Assembly: GCF_031581065.1 (NCBI RefSeq)
Contig: NZ_JAVLBN010000013.1
Coordinates: forward strand, 1-52,191
Reading direction: 5' to 3'
Length of the DNA: 52,191 bases
Source of the DNA: Salibacter sp031581065
GTDB taxonomy: Bacteria; Bacteroidota; Bacteroidia; Flavobacteriales_G; Salibacteraceae
Below the pieces are notes generated by a model. The model made no database searches and was not told the origin of the DNA. It saw nothing but the letters and a program-made list of their open reading frames with translations. How positions within the stretch are numbered: the first letter of the stretch is position 1; every line of letters begins with the position of its first letter. A program made the translations under genes and the position numbers. Positions 1 through 8,164 of this stretch are shown here, piece by piece.

Positions 1-2
1 CA

Positions 3-1271
3 GGAGATGAAAACATTTCTTCCTCGCTTGAAGTTCGCATAGACGGCAAAATGCAAAATATCCTCAAGGCTGATCTATCTCCCGGTCAAAACGATACCAC
101 AATTTACTTTACCGTTCAGGATGCTGGCGCGCACTACGGAATTATTCAAATTGAGAACGATGCTGCAGATTTCGACAACAGATTCCACTTCACATTTGAA
201 GTTCCCAAAGCTTTAAATATTGTCGAGATCCAGCCTCAGGAAAGTACTAAAACAATCGAACGTATTTACGCAACTGATGAAGCTTTTAAATATCTCGGTC
301 AGAGCCAAACGGAGCCGGATTTTGAGTCGTGGAAAAACGCATCGGCACTGATCGCAAATGGCGTTGATTTGAAATCGGCCGGATTTTGGTCAGAGTTTGA
401 ATCGTTCGTCTCGCAAGGTGGTACTGGCATTGTATTCCCGGGATCTGACCGTGAAGCAATTAACTTGCTGCTTGAAAAAATTGGAGCCGGAAGACTCGGT
501 GAAGCGGATACGACAAAGAAACGAGTTGGAACGATAAATCTTGAGCATCCAATATTCAGAGGTGTTTTCAGCAAAAAACCAAAAAATCCTGTTTGGCCAT
601 CAATCACAAAACAATACCGATTTGAGCGCGGTGCAAAGCCGGCCATACCGGTTATCAAAACGGAAGACGACTCACCGGTTTTACTGGAAATCGAGCACGA
701 AAACGGAAAAGTTTACCTGTGGACATCAGCCATTGAGGAAACAACCTTCAAACAGGGCGGACTCCTACTCCCCATCCTTTTTGAAATGGCATTTCAATCT
801 CAAAATGCGGGTTCTTACTACAACACGATTGGCGAAAAAAGCAATTTGACAATCAATCGTTCGCAAGGAATGAAAGACGAGTTGGTAAAAATGGCTCCGA
901 TCGAAAACAGAGAAAACAAATTCATTCCGCAAGTTATTCCTCAAGGTGATAAACTGCTAATCAGTGCACGAGAAAACGTGACCGAATCAGGAGTGTATGA
1001 AATCACGAACGATACAGACTCGCTACTCACTTACACAGCATTCAATTATGGCAGTAGCGAGTCTGAACTGTCATTCATGAGCGAGAGTGAAATCGAGCAA
1101 TTGATCGAGCAAAACAACTGGAATAAAGCACAGGTTTTAACGGGCGACAACACCTCACTGGGTAACTTTGTGAGTTCCATCGGGCAACAAAGTTCGCTTT
1201 GGAAATGGTGTATCGTCCTCGCATTGTTATTTTTGGGAATTGAAATTCTGTTATTGAGGTTCATAAAATAA
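3..1271 (+). CDS. BatA-domain-type membrane protein, C-terminal part (5' end outside window)
   Basis: The reading frame is open from base 3 through the first ATG at 51, so the gene starts upstream of the window and only about 420 C-terminal residues are visible. The visible part looks extracytoplasmic and ends in one membrane segment (about 20 residues, LALLFLGIEILLLRFIK) with almost no tail. This matches the Bacteroidetes proteins that begin with an aerotolerance-regulator (BatA) N-terminal domain, carry a large periplasmic Rossmann-like middle (here with a segment running through IVFPGSDREAINLLL), and end in one helix. The N-terminal BatA domain cannot be seen. It lies 5 bp upstream of the dihydroorotase-like gene, so they are probably co-transcribed. 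Function unknown; assignment by family resemblance. Two copies of the interspersed 10-mer lie inside (297, 441). Confidence 0.7.
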   Translation, partial: GDENISSSLEVRIDGKMQNILKADLSPGQNDTTIYFTVQDAGAHYGIIQIENDAADFDNRFHFTFEVPKALNIVEIQPQESTKTIERIYATDEAFKYLGQSQTEPDFESWKNASALIANGVDLKSAGFWSEFESFVSQGGTGIVFPGSDREAINLLLEKIGAGRLGEADTTKKRVGTINLEHPIFRGVFSKKPKNPVWPSITKQYRFERGAKPAIPVIKTEDDSPVLLEIEHENGKVYLWTSAIEETTFKQGGLLLPILFEMAFQSQNAGSYYNTIGEKSNLTINRSQGMKDELVKMAPIENRENKFIPQVIPQGDKLLISARENVTESGVYEITNDTDSLLTYTAFNYGSSESELSFMSESEIEQLIEQNNWNKAQVLTGDNTSLGNFVSSIGQQSSLWKWCIVLALLFLGIEILLLRFIK

Positions 1272-1276
1272 AACGC

Positions 1277-2530
1277 ATGTCAACGCTGCACATCAAAAAC
1301 GCACAAATCATTTGGCCCGGGAGCAAGTGGCACCGCAAAACAGCCGATGTCATTATTGAAAACGGAATAACAAAAGCTATTGGTCAGAACCTCAACCAGC
1401 AGGCCGATGAAGTCATTACCGGCAAAAAACTCATCCTCACACCCGGTTGGTTTGATTTGCATGTTTCTTTCAACGATCCAGGTAATGAGCACAAAGAAGA
1501 TATCACCTCAGGATCACAGGCAGCACAACATGGCGGCTTTACCGATGTTCTACTCATGCCCGATACACAACCCGCTATCGACTCGAAAAGCGTGGTGAAC
1601 TATGTCAAAGGAAAAGCCCAACTAACCAAAACAAATATTCACATAGCCGGAGCCGCATCTGAAAGCTTGCTCGGTGAAGACATCACCGAGGTGTACGACA
1701 TGAAAGATGCTGGAATCGTGGCACTTACCGATCACAAAAACGCCATCCAAAATGCCGATTTACTGAGGCGCGTTCTCTTTTACGCTAAAAATTCGGGAAT
1801 GCCGGTAATGAGCTTTGCCAGCGACAAATCATTGAACAAAAATGGTCAAATGAACGAAGGCAAGATGAGCACTTCGCTCGGATTAAAAGGCATGCCTTCA
1901 CTTTCTGAAGAAATTCAACTCAAGCGCGACATTGATCTCGCGAAATACTGCGACTCATCTATCCACTTCTCTTCTATTAGCAGCAAAGAAAGTGTGGAGA
2001 TTATCAGATCCGCAAAAGATGACGGAATCCCGGTAACGTGTGATGTTTCGTACATGAATTTGGCTCTGACCGATAAAGACCTCGAAGACTTTGACACCAA
2101 CCTAAAGTTGAATCCGCCACTCCGCACCGAGGCAGACAGGCAAGCTTTAATCGAAGGACTCAAAGACGGAACCATCGATGCTATTTCTACTGATCACACG
2201 CCTCAAAACATCGAGGAAAAAGCACGGGAATTTGACAATGCTGCATTTGGCATGTCATCGCTTGAAACTATTTATCCGGTTTACAATACGTTCCTCAAAA
2301 ACGATATTTCGATTGAATTATTTGTCGATAAATTAGCCGTAGAACCCCGACAACTCATCGATTTACCAATACCGCAACTCGAAGAAGGAAAACCAGTTAG
2401 AGCAACGATTTTAGACTCATCTAAAAACTCGAAAATCGATAAAAGCTTCTTCAAAAGTAAGTCCAAAAACAACTACTGGCTGGGCAGTGAATTAAAAGGA
2501 ATTGTGGTGAAAACTATCAACGGCAAATAG
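1277..2530 (+). CDS. Dihydroorotase-like amidohydrolase, probably catalytically defective
   Basis: A 417-aa protein with the full-length layout of class I dihydroorotase (multifunctional-complex type): N-terminal beta domain, TIM barrel with GWFDLHVSFNDPG (res 58-69), MNEGKMSTSLGLKG, CDVSYMNLALTDKDL, LKLNPPLR, and DGTIDAISTDHTP (D306). Key metal ligands are missing. The HxH motif is H62-V-S64, the PVxxH motif is PVMSF (F180), the second His of LHxxH is S233, and the usual PHH is SYM. It therefore resembles the non-catalytic PyrX/PyrC' type more than an active PyrC, although annotation pipelines would call it pyrC. Many Bacteroidetes carry such a homologue. It could be structural, for example with aspartate transcarbamoylase, or have another role. 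Start ATG at 1277, 5 bp after the upstream gene. Confidence 0.85.
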   Translation: MSTLHIKNAQIIWPGSKWHRKTADVIIENGITKAIGQNLNQQADEVITGKKLILTPGWFDLHVSFNDPGNEHKEDITSGSQAAQHGGFTDVLLMPDTQPAIDSKSVVNYVKGKAQLTKTNIHIAGAASESLLGEDITEVYDMKDAGIVALTDHKNAIQNADLLRRVLFYAKNSGMPVMSFASDKSLNKNGQMNEGKMSTSLGLKGMPSLSEEIQLKRDIDLAKYCDSSIHFSSISSKESVEIIRSAKDDGIPVTCDVSYMNLALTDKDLEDFDTNLKLNPPLRTEADRQALIEGLKDGTIDAISTDHTPQNIEEKAREFDNAAFGMSSLETIYPVYNTFLKNDISIELFVDKLAVEPRQLIDLPIPQLEEGKPVRATILDSSKNSKIDKSFFKSKSKNNYWLGSELKGIVVKTINGK

Positions 2531-2537
2531 CCGCGTT

Positions 2538-3206
2538 TTGAAACACCCATTTTACCAAAAGACGAAGAAGGAACAACGCAATGTTCAGATAAAGGTAGGG
2601 CTTCTGGCTCTGACCATTATTATCATTTTTTCCGTGATCGGGTTTGTAGCGAACCTTTATTTGTTGCCCGCCCTACTCTTCCCGATTGTCATTACGATTA
2701 TCGCTCCTTTTTTGGATGTTCCTGTAATGGTTGAGAAAGGCAAACTCACTTATCAATCACTTTTGCTTTTAACCGAAAATGGACAGGACGGAATTATCAA
2801 GCTTCACGGTGGAACGCTGCTGGATTATGTTTATGTAATTGATTCTAACTGGAATGCTCAACAACGAAAGCAATTCATCATTAAAGAATTTTTAAACGGA
2901 CTCATCAACCTTATAGATGAGCAAAAGGAAAAGAAAGATCTCGATATTAAAATAAAAGGGACGAGTTACATTCTCAATGAGCGGACGGCTGAAAAATTAG
3001 GCTTTAAAGTTGTGAAAAAAGACTTTTTGCAACAAGCTATCCTAATTTTCAATTACTTCAATCTACTCGTCACAAACTCTATTGGTAAAGGGAGGCTTTC
3101 ATTCCCCGTGATGAAGCAGATAATTACGATTGAAGCAAATATTTCAACATTGCTTGCAAAAGAATATGAAATAAGAGCTTTAAAAAATAAGATCGAAAAC
3201 GACTAA
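2538..3206 (+). CDS. Hypothetical two-helix membrane protein
   Basis: A 222-aa protein starting with TTG at 2538, 7 bp after the dihydroorotase-like stop; no in-frame ATG lies nearby. Residues about 20-60 form two adjacent hydrophobic helices joined by a short turn (LLALTIIIIFSVIGFVANLY, then LLPALLFPIVITIIAPFLDV). They are followed by a soluble alpha/beta-looking domain of about 150 residues (KLHGGTLLDYVYVIDSN, LIDEQKEKKDLDIKIKGTSY). I do not recognise the family. Position and spacing put it in an operon with the two upstream genes. Its 3' end overlaps the convergent metallo-hydrolase gene by 4 bp. One copy of the interspersed motif (2606-2615) lies in the first membrane helix. Confidence 0.75.
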   Translation: MKHPFYQKTKKEQRNVQIKVGLLALTIIIIFSVIGFVANLYLLPALLFPIVITIIAPFLDVPVMVEKGKLTYQSLLLLTENGQDGIIKLHGGTLLDYVYVIDSNWNAQQRKQFIIKEFLNGLINLIDEQKEKKDLDIKIKGTSYILNERTAEKLGFKVVKKDFLQQAILIFNYFNLLVTNSIGKGRLSFPVMKQIITIEANISTLLAKEYEIRALKNKIEND

Positions 3207-3964
3207 AGCTCAATTTTAAGACCGTCATATCCCAAATGGATATTTTGAGGTAACTCGTTTTCAACTTCTTTGTGAAGCCCCATTTGGTGCGAAATATGCG
3301 TAATGTAAGCTTCTTCTACATCGAGTTCGTTGACGAGGTCAACAGCTTCATCGAGTGTGAAATGAGAAATGTGATCTGTCTTGCGCAAGGCATTGATCAC
3401 CATCACTTTTGAACCTTTTATCTTCTCTTTTTCTTTACGTGAAATGTAATTTGCATCCGTGATGTAAGTGAAATCGCCAAAGCGAAAACCAAAGACAGGC
3501 ATTTTATAGTGCATCACCTCTATCGGGATGATGTTGATACCTTCCACTTCAAAAGGCTCATTGTGTAAATCAGTTAAATGGATTTGAGGAACTCCGGGAT
3601 ACTTTTTCTCTTCAAAAGCATAGAAATAATCGCGCTTTAAAGCCTTTTGAACTCTGTCGCTGGCATAAACTGTCATTTCCTTGCGCTGAATAAAGTTGAA
3701 GGCTCTGATGTCATCTAGTCCGGCCATGTGATCTTTATGCTCATGAGTAAAAAGCACAGCATCGAGTTGATTTACATTTTCGCTGAGCATTTGTTGTCTA
3801 AAATCAGGGCCGGTATCCACGACTATCGTTTTTCCTTCCGTTTCAACCATGATAGAGGTTCTGAGTCTGTTATCTCTTGGATCTGACGATTGACAAACAT
3901 CACACTTGCATCCGATAACCGGCACTCCCTGTGATGTTCCTGTCCCTAATAACGTTATGCGCAC
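3203..3964 (-). CDS. MBL-fold metallo-hydrolase (PhnP-like)
   Basis: A 253-aa metallo-beta-lactamase fold hydrolase. Visible motifs are ITLLGTGTSQGVPVIGC at the N-terminus, a CKCDVCQS zinc-knuckle-like segment with DPRDNRLRTSI, the metal motif FTHEHKDHMAGLDD, and late histidines in YITHISHQMG. This is the PhnP/cyclic-phosphodiesterase-like subgroup, widespread in Bacteroidetes with unproven substrate. I choose the GTG at 3964, which overlaps the stop codon of the upstream cysteine desulfurase by one base (TAGTG). That start begins exactly at the conserved VRITLLGTG; a longer ATG start at 4000 would overlap the desulfurase by 37 nt. The arrangement suggests translational coupling with the desulfurase. 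Confidence 0.85.
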   Translation of the reverse strand: MRITLLGTGTSQGVPVIGCKCDVCQSSDPRDNRLRTSIMVETEGKTIVVDTGPDFRQQMLSENVNQLDAVLFTHEHKDHMAGLDDIRAFNFIQRKEMTVYASDRVQKALKRDYFYAFEEKKYPGVPQIHLTDLHNEPFEVEGINIIPIEVMHYKMPVFGFRFGDFTYITDANYISRKEKEKIKGSKVMVINALRKTDHISHFTLDEAVDLVNELDVEEAYITHISHQMGLHKEVENELPQNIHLGYDGLKIEL

Positions 3965-5115
3965 TAAACTTTTTCCTTTTGATAGATTTTCAACAAACAA
4001 TCAATTGCGTAATCAACTTCTTCCTTCGTATTGTAGCGGCTAAATGAAAAACGCACACTCGGTCTCTCCATACTTACATCAATACCCCTCAACACGTGAG
4101 ACCCTGTATTACTGCCTGATGTACACGCACTACCACCCGATACAGCTACTCCCATAAGATCCATATTGAATAACAATAATTCGGCCTTATCTGTTTTCGG
4201 TAATGTAACGTTCAGAACCGTGTGGAGCGATCGTTCGTGATCACAACAAATTCCGTTGTAGCGAACTCCTTCGAGTTCAGCATCTAACCTGCTCATCATG
4301 TGATCTTTCAATCCTTCGATGTGCTTTTCGTGCTCATCAGCATTTTCATGTGATAATTCGAGGGCTTTAGCCAGGCCAATAATACCGTAAACATTTTCAG
4401 TTCCGCCACGCATGCTGCGCTCTTGTGCTCCGCCCTGGATGAAGGGCTTAATTTTTACTTCATTCCTGATGTAGAGAAAGCCAACACCTTTTGGACCGTG
4501 AAATTTGTGAGCAGCACAGGTTGCAAAATCGATCGGTAGCTCCTGCAAATCGAATCGGTAATGCCCCATTGTTTGAACCGTGTCAGAATGAAATAGAGCA
4601 TCGTATTTCCTGCTCATCTCTCCCACTTCTCTCAATGGAAGAAGATTCCCTATTTCATTATTGGCATGCATTAGCGATACAAGAGTTTTTTCATCACTCT
4701 GTTTGAGTAATTCTTCGAGATGATTGAGATCTACCTCACCATTGGCTGTCAACTTTACGTGATCTACTTTCACGCCATTGAGTCGCTCAACTTCCTCAAC
4801 TGTATGAAGCACAGCATGATGTTCGATGGGAGACGAAATGATGCGCTTTACACCACAGTCTCTTACGGCTCCGACTATTGCCATATTATCAGCTTCGGTT
4901 CCTCCCGATGTAAAAACGATTTCCCCGGGAGTTACATTGAGCAATTTGGCTACCGTTCTTCTCGCCTGTTCAATTTTTCCTTTTACAGCTCTTCCGTATA
5001 AATGCGTAGAACTGGGGTTTCCAAAAACATCTTTTAGCATTGGTGCCATTACATCAAAAACCTCAGGGGCTAAGGGTGTTGTAGCGGCATTATCTAAATA
5101 AACCCTTTTTGACAT
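3964..5115 (-). CDS. Cysteine desulfurase (NifS/IscS family)
   Basis: A 383-aa PLP-dependent class V aminotransferase fold. It removes sulfur from cysteine to give alanine and an enzyme persulfide, for Fe-S cluster or thio-tRNA formation. Visible motifs are YLDNAATTPL at the N-terminus, FTSGGTEADN, the PLP lysine K204 in CAAHKFHGPKG, and the catalytic cysteine C331 in SGGSACTSGS. Length is normal for the family. No iscU or suf genes adjoin it, so sulfur partners must be elsewhere. It sits 4 bp downstream of glmM on the same strand and overlaps the metallo-hydrolase start by one base, so the three genes look like one transcript. The IscS versus NifS subfamily cannot be decided from this alone. 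Confidence 0.93.
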   Translation of the reverse strand: MSKRVYLDNAATTPLAPEVFDVMAPMLKDVFGNPSSTHLYGRAVKGKIEQARRTVAKLLNVTPGEIVFTSGGTEADNMAIVGAVRDCGVKRIISSPIEHHAVLHTVEEVERLNGVKVDHVKLTANGEVDLNHLEELLKQSDEKTLVSLMHANNEIGNLLPLREVGEMSRKYDALFHSDTVQTMGHYRFDLQELPIDFATCAAHKFHGPKGVGFLYIRNEVKIKPFIQGGAQERSMRGGTENVYGIIGLAKALELSHENADEHEKHIEGLKDHMMSRLDAELEGVRYNGICCDHERSLHTVLNVTLPKTDKAELLLFNMDLMGVAVSGGSACTSGSNTGSHVLRGIDVSMERPSVRFSFSRYNTKEEVDYAIDCLLKIYQKEKV

Positions 5116-5119
5116 CGCT

Positions 5120-6511
5120 CTATTCTTTAATAATTTCTCTAATATCTGACATTATCTTTTCTGCAAGGTTGTTCGCAGTTGATGTACTTTCACTTTCAGT
5201 ATAAATGCGGATAATAGGCTCAGTATTTGATTTTCTCAAATGCACCCACTGATCTTCAAACTCAATTTTAACGCCATCAATCGTGTTGATATCATATTTC
5301 GCGTAACGCTGTTGCATACTCGACAAAATCTTATCCACATCAATTTCAGGTGAAAGTTCTATTTTATTTTTTGAAATATGGTAATTAGGATAGTCAGATC
5401 GCAGTGAAGAAAGACTTTTCCCCGATTTAGCGAGGTGACTCAAAATTAGCGCTACTCCAACAAGTGCATCGCGACCATAGTGCAACTCCGGATAGATAAC
5501 GCCTCCGTTTCCTTCTCCTCCGATGATCGCATTGGTTTCCTTCATCTTTTCCACAACATTAACTTCTCCAACTGCCGATGCTGCGTATTGCTGGCCGTGT
5601 TTCTCAGTAACATCTCTCAAGGCGCGTGTCGATGAAAGATTGGAAACCGTATTTCCCGGAGTATTTGCCAAAACATAATCTGCAGCAGCAACGAGTGTAT
5701 ATTCTTCACCAAACATTTCACCATCTTCACAAACGAGTGCTAAACGATCTACATCAGGATCTACCACGATACCGAGGTCGGCATTTTGTTTTTTCACTGT
5801 TGAAGAAATCTCAGTGAGATTTTCAGGCAATGGCTCCGGATTGTGAGGGAAATGACCGGTAGGCTCGCAATAGAGTTCAATGACTTCCTCAACTCCAAGC
5901 GCTTTGAGTAATTTTGGAATTGCGAGTCCGCCCGTTGAGTTGACAGCATCAACAGCTACTTTAAACGTTGCTTTTTTGATCGCCTCAACATCTACGAGTG
6001 GTAAATCCAACACCGCCTGAATGTGCTTATCAATATATTTTTCGTCAACTGAATATTTCCCGATTTTATCCACAGGTGCGAATTCAAAATCTGCTTTGTC
6101 TCCAATTTCAAGAACTTCTTTACCGTCAGATCCGGAAATAAACTCGCCATTTTCATTCAAAAGCTTGAGTGCATTCCACTGAGCCGGGTTGTGACTTGCC
6201 GTGAGAATAATTCCGCCATTTGCTTTTTCATTAGCCACTGCCACTTCAACTGTTGGCGTGGTAGAAAAGCCGAGATTGAGCACATCAATTCCGAGTCCGC
6301 GCAGCGTTCCGACCACTAACTGCTCCACCATTTCACCTGAAATGCGCGCATCGCGACCGATAACCACACGTACTTCTTCATTGTTACTGCGATTTTTGAT
6401 CCACGTGCCATAGGCAGCAGTAAATTTGACAATATCAGTTGGTGTTAACCCTTCGTTTGGCTTTCCTCCTATTGTGCCTCGAATTCCTGAGATTGATTTA
6501 ATTAACGTCAT
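5120..6511 (-). CDS. glmM: Phosphoglucosamine mutase / phosphohexomutase
   Basis: A 463-aa alpha-D-phosphohexomutase. GlmM converts glucosamine-6-phosphate to glucosamine-1-phosphate for UDP-GlcNAc, needed for peptidoglycan and lipid A. Visible motifs are ISGIRGTIGG at the N-terminus, the phosphoserine loop TASHNPAQWNALK (S106), the Mg2+ motif DPDVDRLALV, the sugar-binding loop GGEGNGGVIYP, and the phosphate-binding RKSNTEPIIRIY near the C-terminus. All four functional loops are intact. In Bacteroidetes such proteins are annotated as GlmM; phosphomannomutase activity is not excluded. A well-formed TATATTTG promoter lies 28 bp upstream. It is the first gene of the minus-strand operon with the cysteine desulfurase and the MBL protein. 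Confidence 0.9.
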   Translation of the reverse strand: MTLIKSISGIRGTIGGKPNEGLTPTDIVKFTAAYGTWIKNRSNNEEVRVVIGRDARISGEMVEQLVVGTLRGLGIDVLNLGFSTTPTVEVAVANEKANGGIILTASHNPAQWNALKLLNENGEFISGSDGKEVLEIGDKADFEFAPVDKIGKYSVDEKYIDKHIQAVLDLPLVDVEAIKKATFKVAVDAVNSTGGLAIPKLLKALGVEEVIELYCEPTGHFPHNPEPLPENLTEISSTVKKQNADLGIVVDPDVDRLALVCEDGEMFGEEYTLVAAADYVLANTPGNTVSNLSSTRALRDVTEKHGQQYAASAVGEVNVVEKMKETNAIIGGEGNGGVIYPELHYGRDALVGVALILSHLAKSGKSLSSLRSDYPNYHISKNKIELSPEIDVDKILSSMQQRYAKYDINTIDGVKIEFEDQWVHLRKSNTEPIIRIYTESESTSTANNLAEKIMSDIREIIKE

Positions 6512-6538
6512 TGTTAGGTTTTCCTTTAATTAAGGTCG

Positions 6539-6546
6539 CAAATATA
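6539..6546 (-). promoter_or_regulatory. Bacteroidetes -7 promoter element for glmM
   Basis: On the minus strand this reads TATATTTG, a perfect TAnnTTTG element, and is followed 28 bp later by the glmM ATG. It is the only such element in the gap. Confidence 0.6.
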
Positions 6547-6682
6547 AAGACCTCAATTCGATTAGTAGTGTTGGAATTTGAACTTGAATTTCTGGGATTA
6601 TATTATCCCTGACTTAAGCTCAATTTAGGAGTTAGGAACTGTCATGATATCAAATAAAAACAGATTTTATTGAAGAATTTTA

Positions 6683-6731
6683 CATTAATTACTTCAACTA
6701 ACTGAAGGAATTAACGTTAATTTCTTCAGTA
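6683..6731. repeat. 49-bp repeat, upstream copy flanking the DUF4143 ATPase
   Basis: This matches 7945-7993 at 43 of 49 positions in direct orientation. The copy contains overlapping palindromes: TTAATTACTTCA and TGAAGGAATTAA around a 6-nt loop, and a 26-bp near-perfect palindrome centred on TTAACGTTAA. TTCA/TGAA half-sites alternate through it. It lies about 48 bp before the ATPase start and just upstream of the TAACTTTG element, so it could be an operator as well as an element end. Confidence 0.75.
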
Positions 6732-6744
6732 GAGTAAATCTTTA

Positions 6745-6752
6745 TAACTTTG
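6745..6752 (+). promoter_or_regulatory. Bacteroidetes -7 promoter element for the ATPase gene
   Basis: TAACTTTG, matching TAnnTTTG, 26 bp before the ATG at 6779 and immediately downstream of the palindromic 49-bp repeat. Confidence 0.55.
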
Positions 6753-6778
6753 AACATTATCAATAACTGTTCTGAAAG

Positions 6779-7933
6779 ATGAGTTTGAAAAAGATCAAAA
6801 GAGACATACTCCCGCTGGTTAAAAAGAAGTTACGCCCCGGAAAGGTTCTGATTATTTTAGGTGCTCGCAGAGTTGGAAAAACAGAGTTGATAAAATCCAT
6901 CCTCAGTGAAATTAACCAATCAGAATATTTACTATTGAATGGTGAGGATTACACAACAATTGATTTATTGAGCGAACAAAGTCAGGGCAATTACGATCGA
7001 TTATTGAAAAATATAAACCTACTGGTTATTGATGAAGCGCAACACATCCCTGAAATAGGGAATAAACTGAAATTCATAGTAGATACTTATCCTGCCATAA
7101 AAGTGATGGTAACAGGCTCATCAGTATTTGATGTGAGTCAAAAATTAGGTGAGCCATTAGTAGGAAGAGAAATTACTCTCAAACTACACCCTCTCTCCCA
7201 GTCAGAGTTTTCAAAAACAGAACAATTACCAGAAACCCATGACAGACTTGAAGAACGATTGATTTACGGAGGATATCCAGAACTAACACAATACGATGAA
7301 CTGGATGAAAAAAAAGATTATTTAGATTCAATTGTCAATGCTTACCTTCTAAAAGACATTTTATCATTTGACGGCATAAAAAAGTCAGATAAAATAATGG
7401 ACTTACTCAGGCTGATTGCATTTCAAATTGGTAAAGAAGTAAGCATTGAGGAACTAGCCTCTCAACTTAAAGGTATTAGCAGAAATACGGTTGAACACTA
7501 TCTCGATTTGTTAACAAAGGTTTTCGTGCTGTATAAAGTCAGAGCCTACAGCGGAAACTTGAGAAAAGAGATTTCTAAATCCTCAAAATGGTTTTTTTAT
7601 GATAATGGAATTCGGAATGCAGTAATTCAAAATTACGCTCCACTTCATTTAAGACAAGATAAAGGAGAACTATGGGAAAACTATATCATGACTGAGAGAT
7701 TAAAATTCAACAGCTACACAAGAAGACGAGTCAACTCCTATTTTTGGAGAACTTACGATCAACAGGAAATCGATTTAATTGAAGAAGAAAACGGAAAGCT
7801 AAGTGCATTTGAATTCAAGTTCAACCCTAATAAAAAAGTAAAAGTGCCGGGTGGTTGGAAAAAAGGATACCCTAATGCAAACTTTCAGGTTATTCACCCA
7901 AAAAACTACCTGGACTTCATAACAAGTGATTAG
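6779..7933 (+). CDS. AAA-family ATPase with DUF4143 C-terminal domain
   Basis: A 384-aa protein. The N-terminal AAA_14 ATPase has Walker A GARRVGKT (res 28-35), Walker B LLVIDEAQ (about 78-85) and a sensor-like VMVTGSSVFDVS. A winged-helix-like segment (ISRNTVEHYLDLLTKVFVLY) comes next. The C-terminal DUF4143 domain has the PD-(D/E)XK-like pattern GELWENYI...RTYDQQEIDLI...AFEFKFN. Proteins of this type are abundant, patchily distributed and variable in copy number in Bacteroidetes and Archaea; their role is unproven. It stands alone between two 49-bp direct repeats with clean intergenic DNA. It lies in the longest stretch without a perfect copy of the interspersed motif; one near-match (AGTCAGAGCC, 7537) is present. 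Acquisition by transfer is plausible but is inference. Confidence 0.85.
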   Translation: MSLKKIKRDILPLVKKKLRPGKVLIILGARRVGKTELIKSILSEINQSEYLLLNGEDYTTIDLLSEQSQGNYDRLLKNINLLVIDEAQHIPEIGNKLKFIVDTYPAIKVMVTGSSVFDVSQKLGEPLVGREITLKLHPLSQSEFSKTEQLPETHDRLEERLIYGGYPELTQYDELDEKKDYLDSIVNAYLLKDILSFDGIKKSDKIMDLLRLIAFQIGKEVSIEELASQLKGISRNTVEHYLDLLTKVFVLYKVRAYSGNLRKEISKSSKWFFYDNGIRNAVIQNYAPLHLRQDKGELWENYIMTERLKFNSYTRRRVNSYFWRTYDQQEIDLIEEENGKLSAFEFKFNPNKKVKVPGGWKKGYPNANFQVIHPKNYLDFITSD

Positions 7934-7944
7934 CACTCAAAAAA

Positions 7945-7993
7945 CATTAATTCCTTCAACCAACTGAAGAAATTAACGTTAAAATCTTCAATA
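7945..7993. repeat. 49-bp repeat, downstream copy flanking the DUF4143 ATPase
   Basis: Direct repeat of 6683-6731, 43 of 49 identical, starting 12 bp after the ATPase stop. It contains the same inverted pair (TTAATTCCTTCA / TGAAGAAATTAA around ACCAAC) and the TTAACGTTAA palindrome. The remaining bases to 8132 hold no gene that I can see. Confidence 0.75.
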
Positions 7994-8132
7994 CGCAAAT
8001 CAAAGCGCATATCATGATCGCTCGAGCAATTTTCAATAAAGCAGATTCAGCTTTAAAGGTTCTCGCCACATTCGTTAATAAGATTGTGAATAAGTCATAA
8101 TTATCTCACAAATATTGCAAAAGGCTTTTTTC

Positions 8133-8140
8133 TAAATTTG
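8133..8140 (+). promoter_or_regulatory. Bacteroidetes -7 promoter element for the TPR gene
   Basis: TAAATTTG, a perfect TAnnTTTG. It overlaps a TTG codon at 8138 that could be mistaken for a start. Its position supports the ATG at 8165 as the real initiation codon, with a leader of about 20 nt. Confidence 0.6.
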
Positions 8141-8164
8141 AATGAAACCATCTTTGCAAAAGCA

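Noticed and set aside
3965..4000. Long start (ATG 4000) for the metallo-hydrolase
   Set aside because: It would overlap the cysteine desulfurase by 37 nt and add residues that do not match the family; GTG at 3964 starts at the conserved motif.
8138..8140. TTG at 8138 as the start of the TPR gene
   Set aside because: It forms part of a perfect TAAATTTG promoter element; the ATG at 8165 is a better start.
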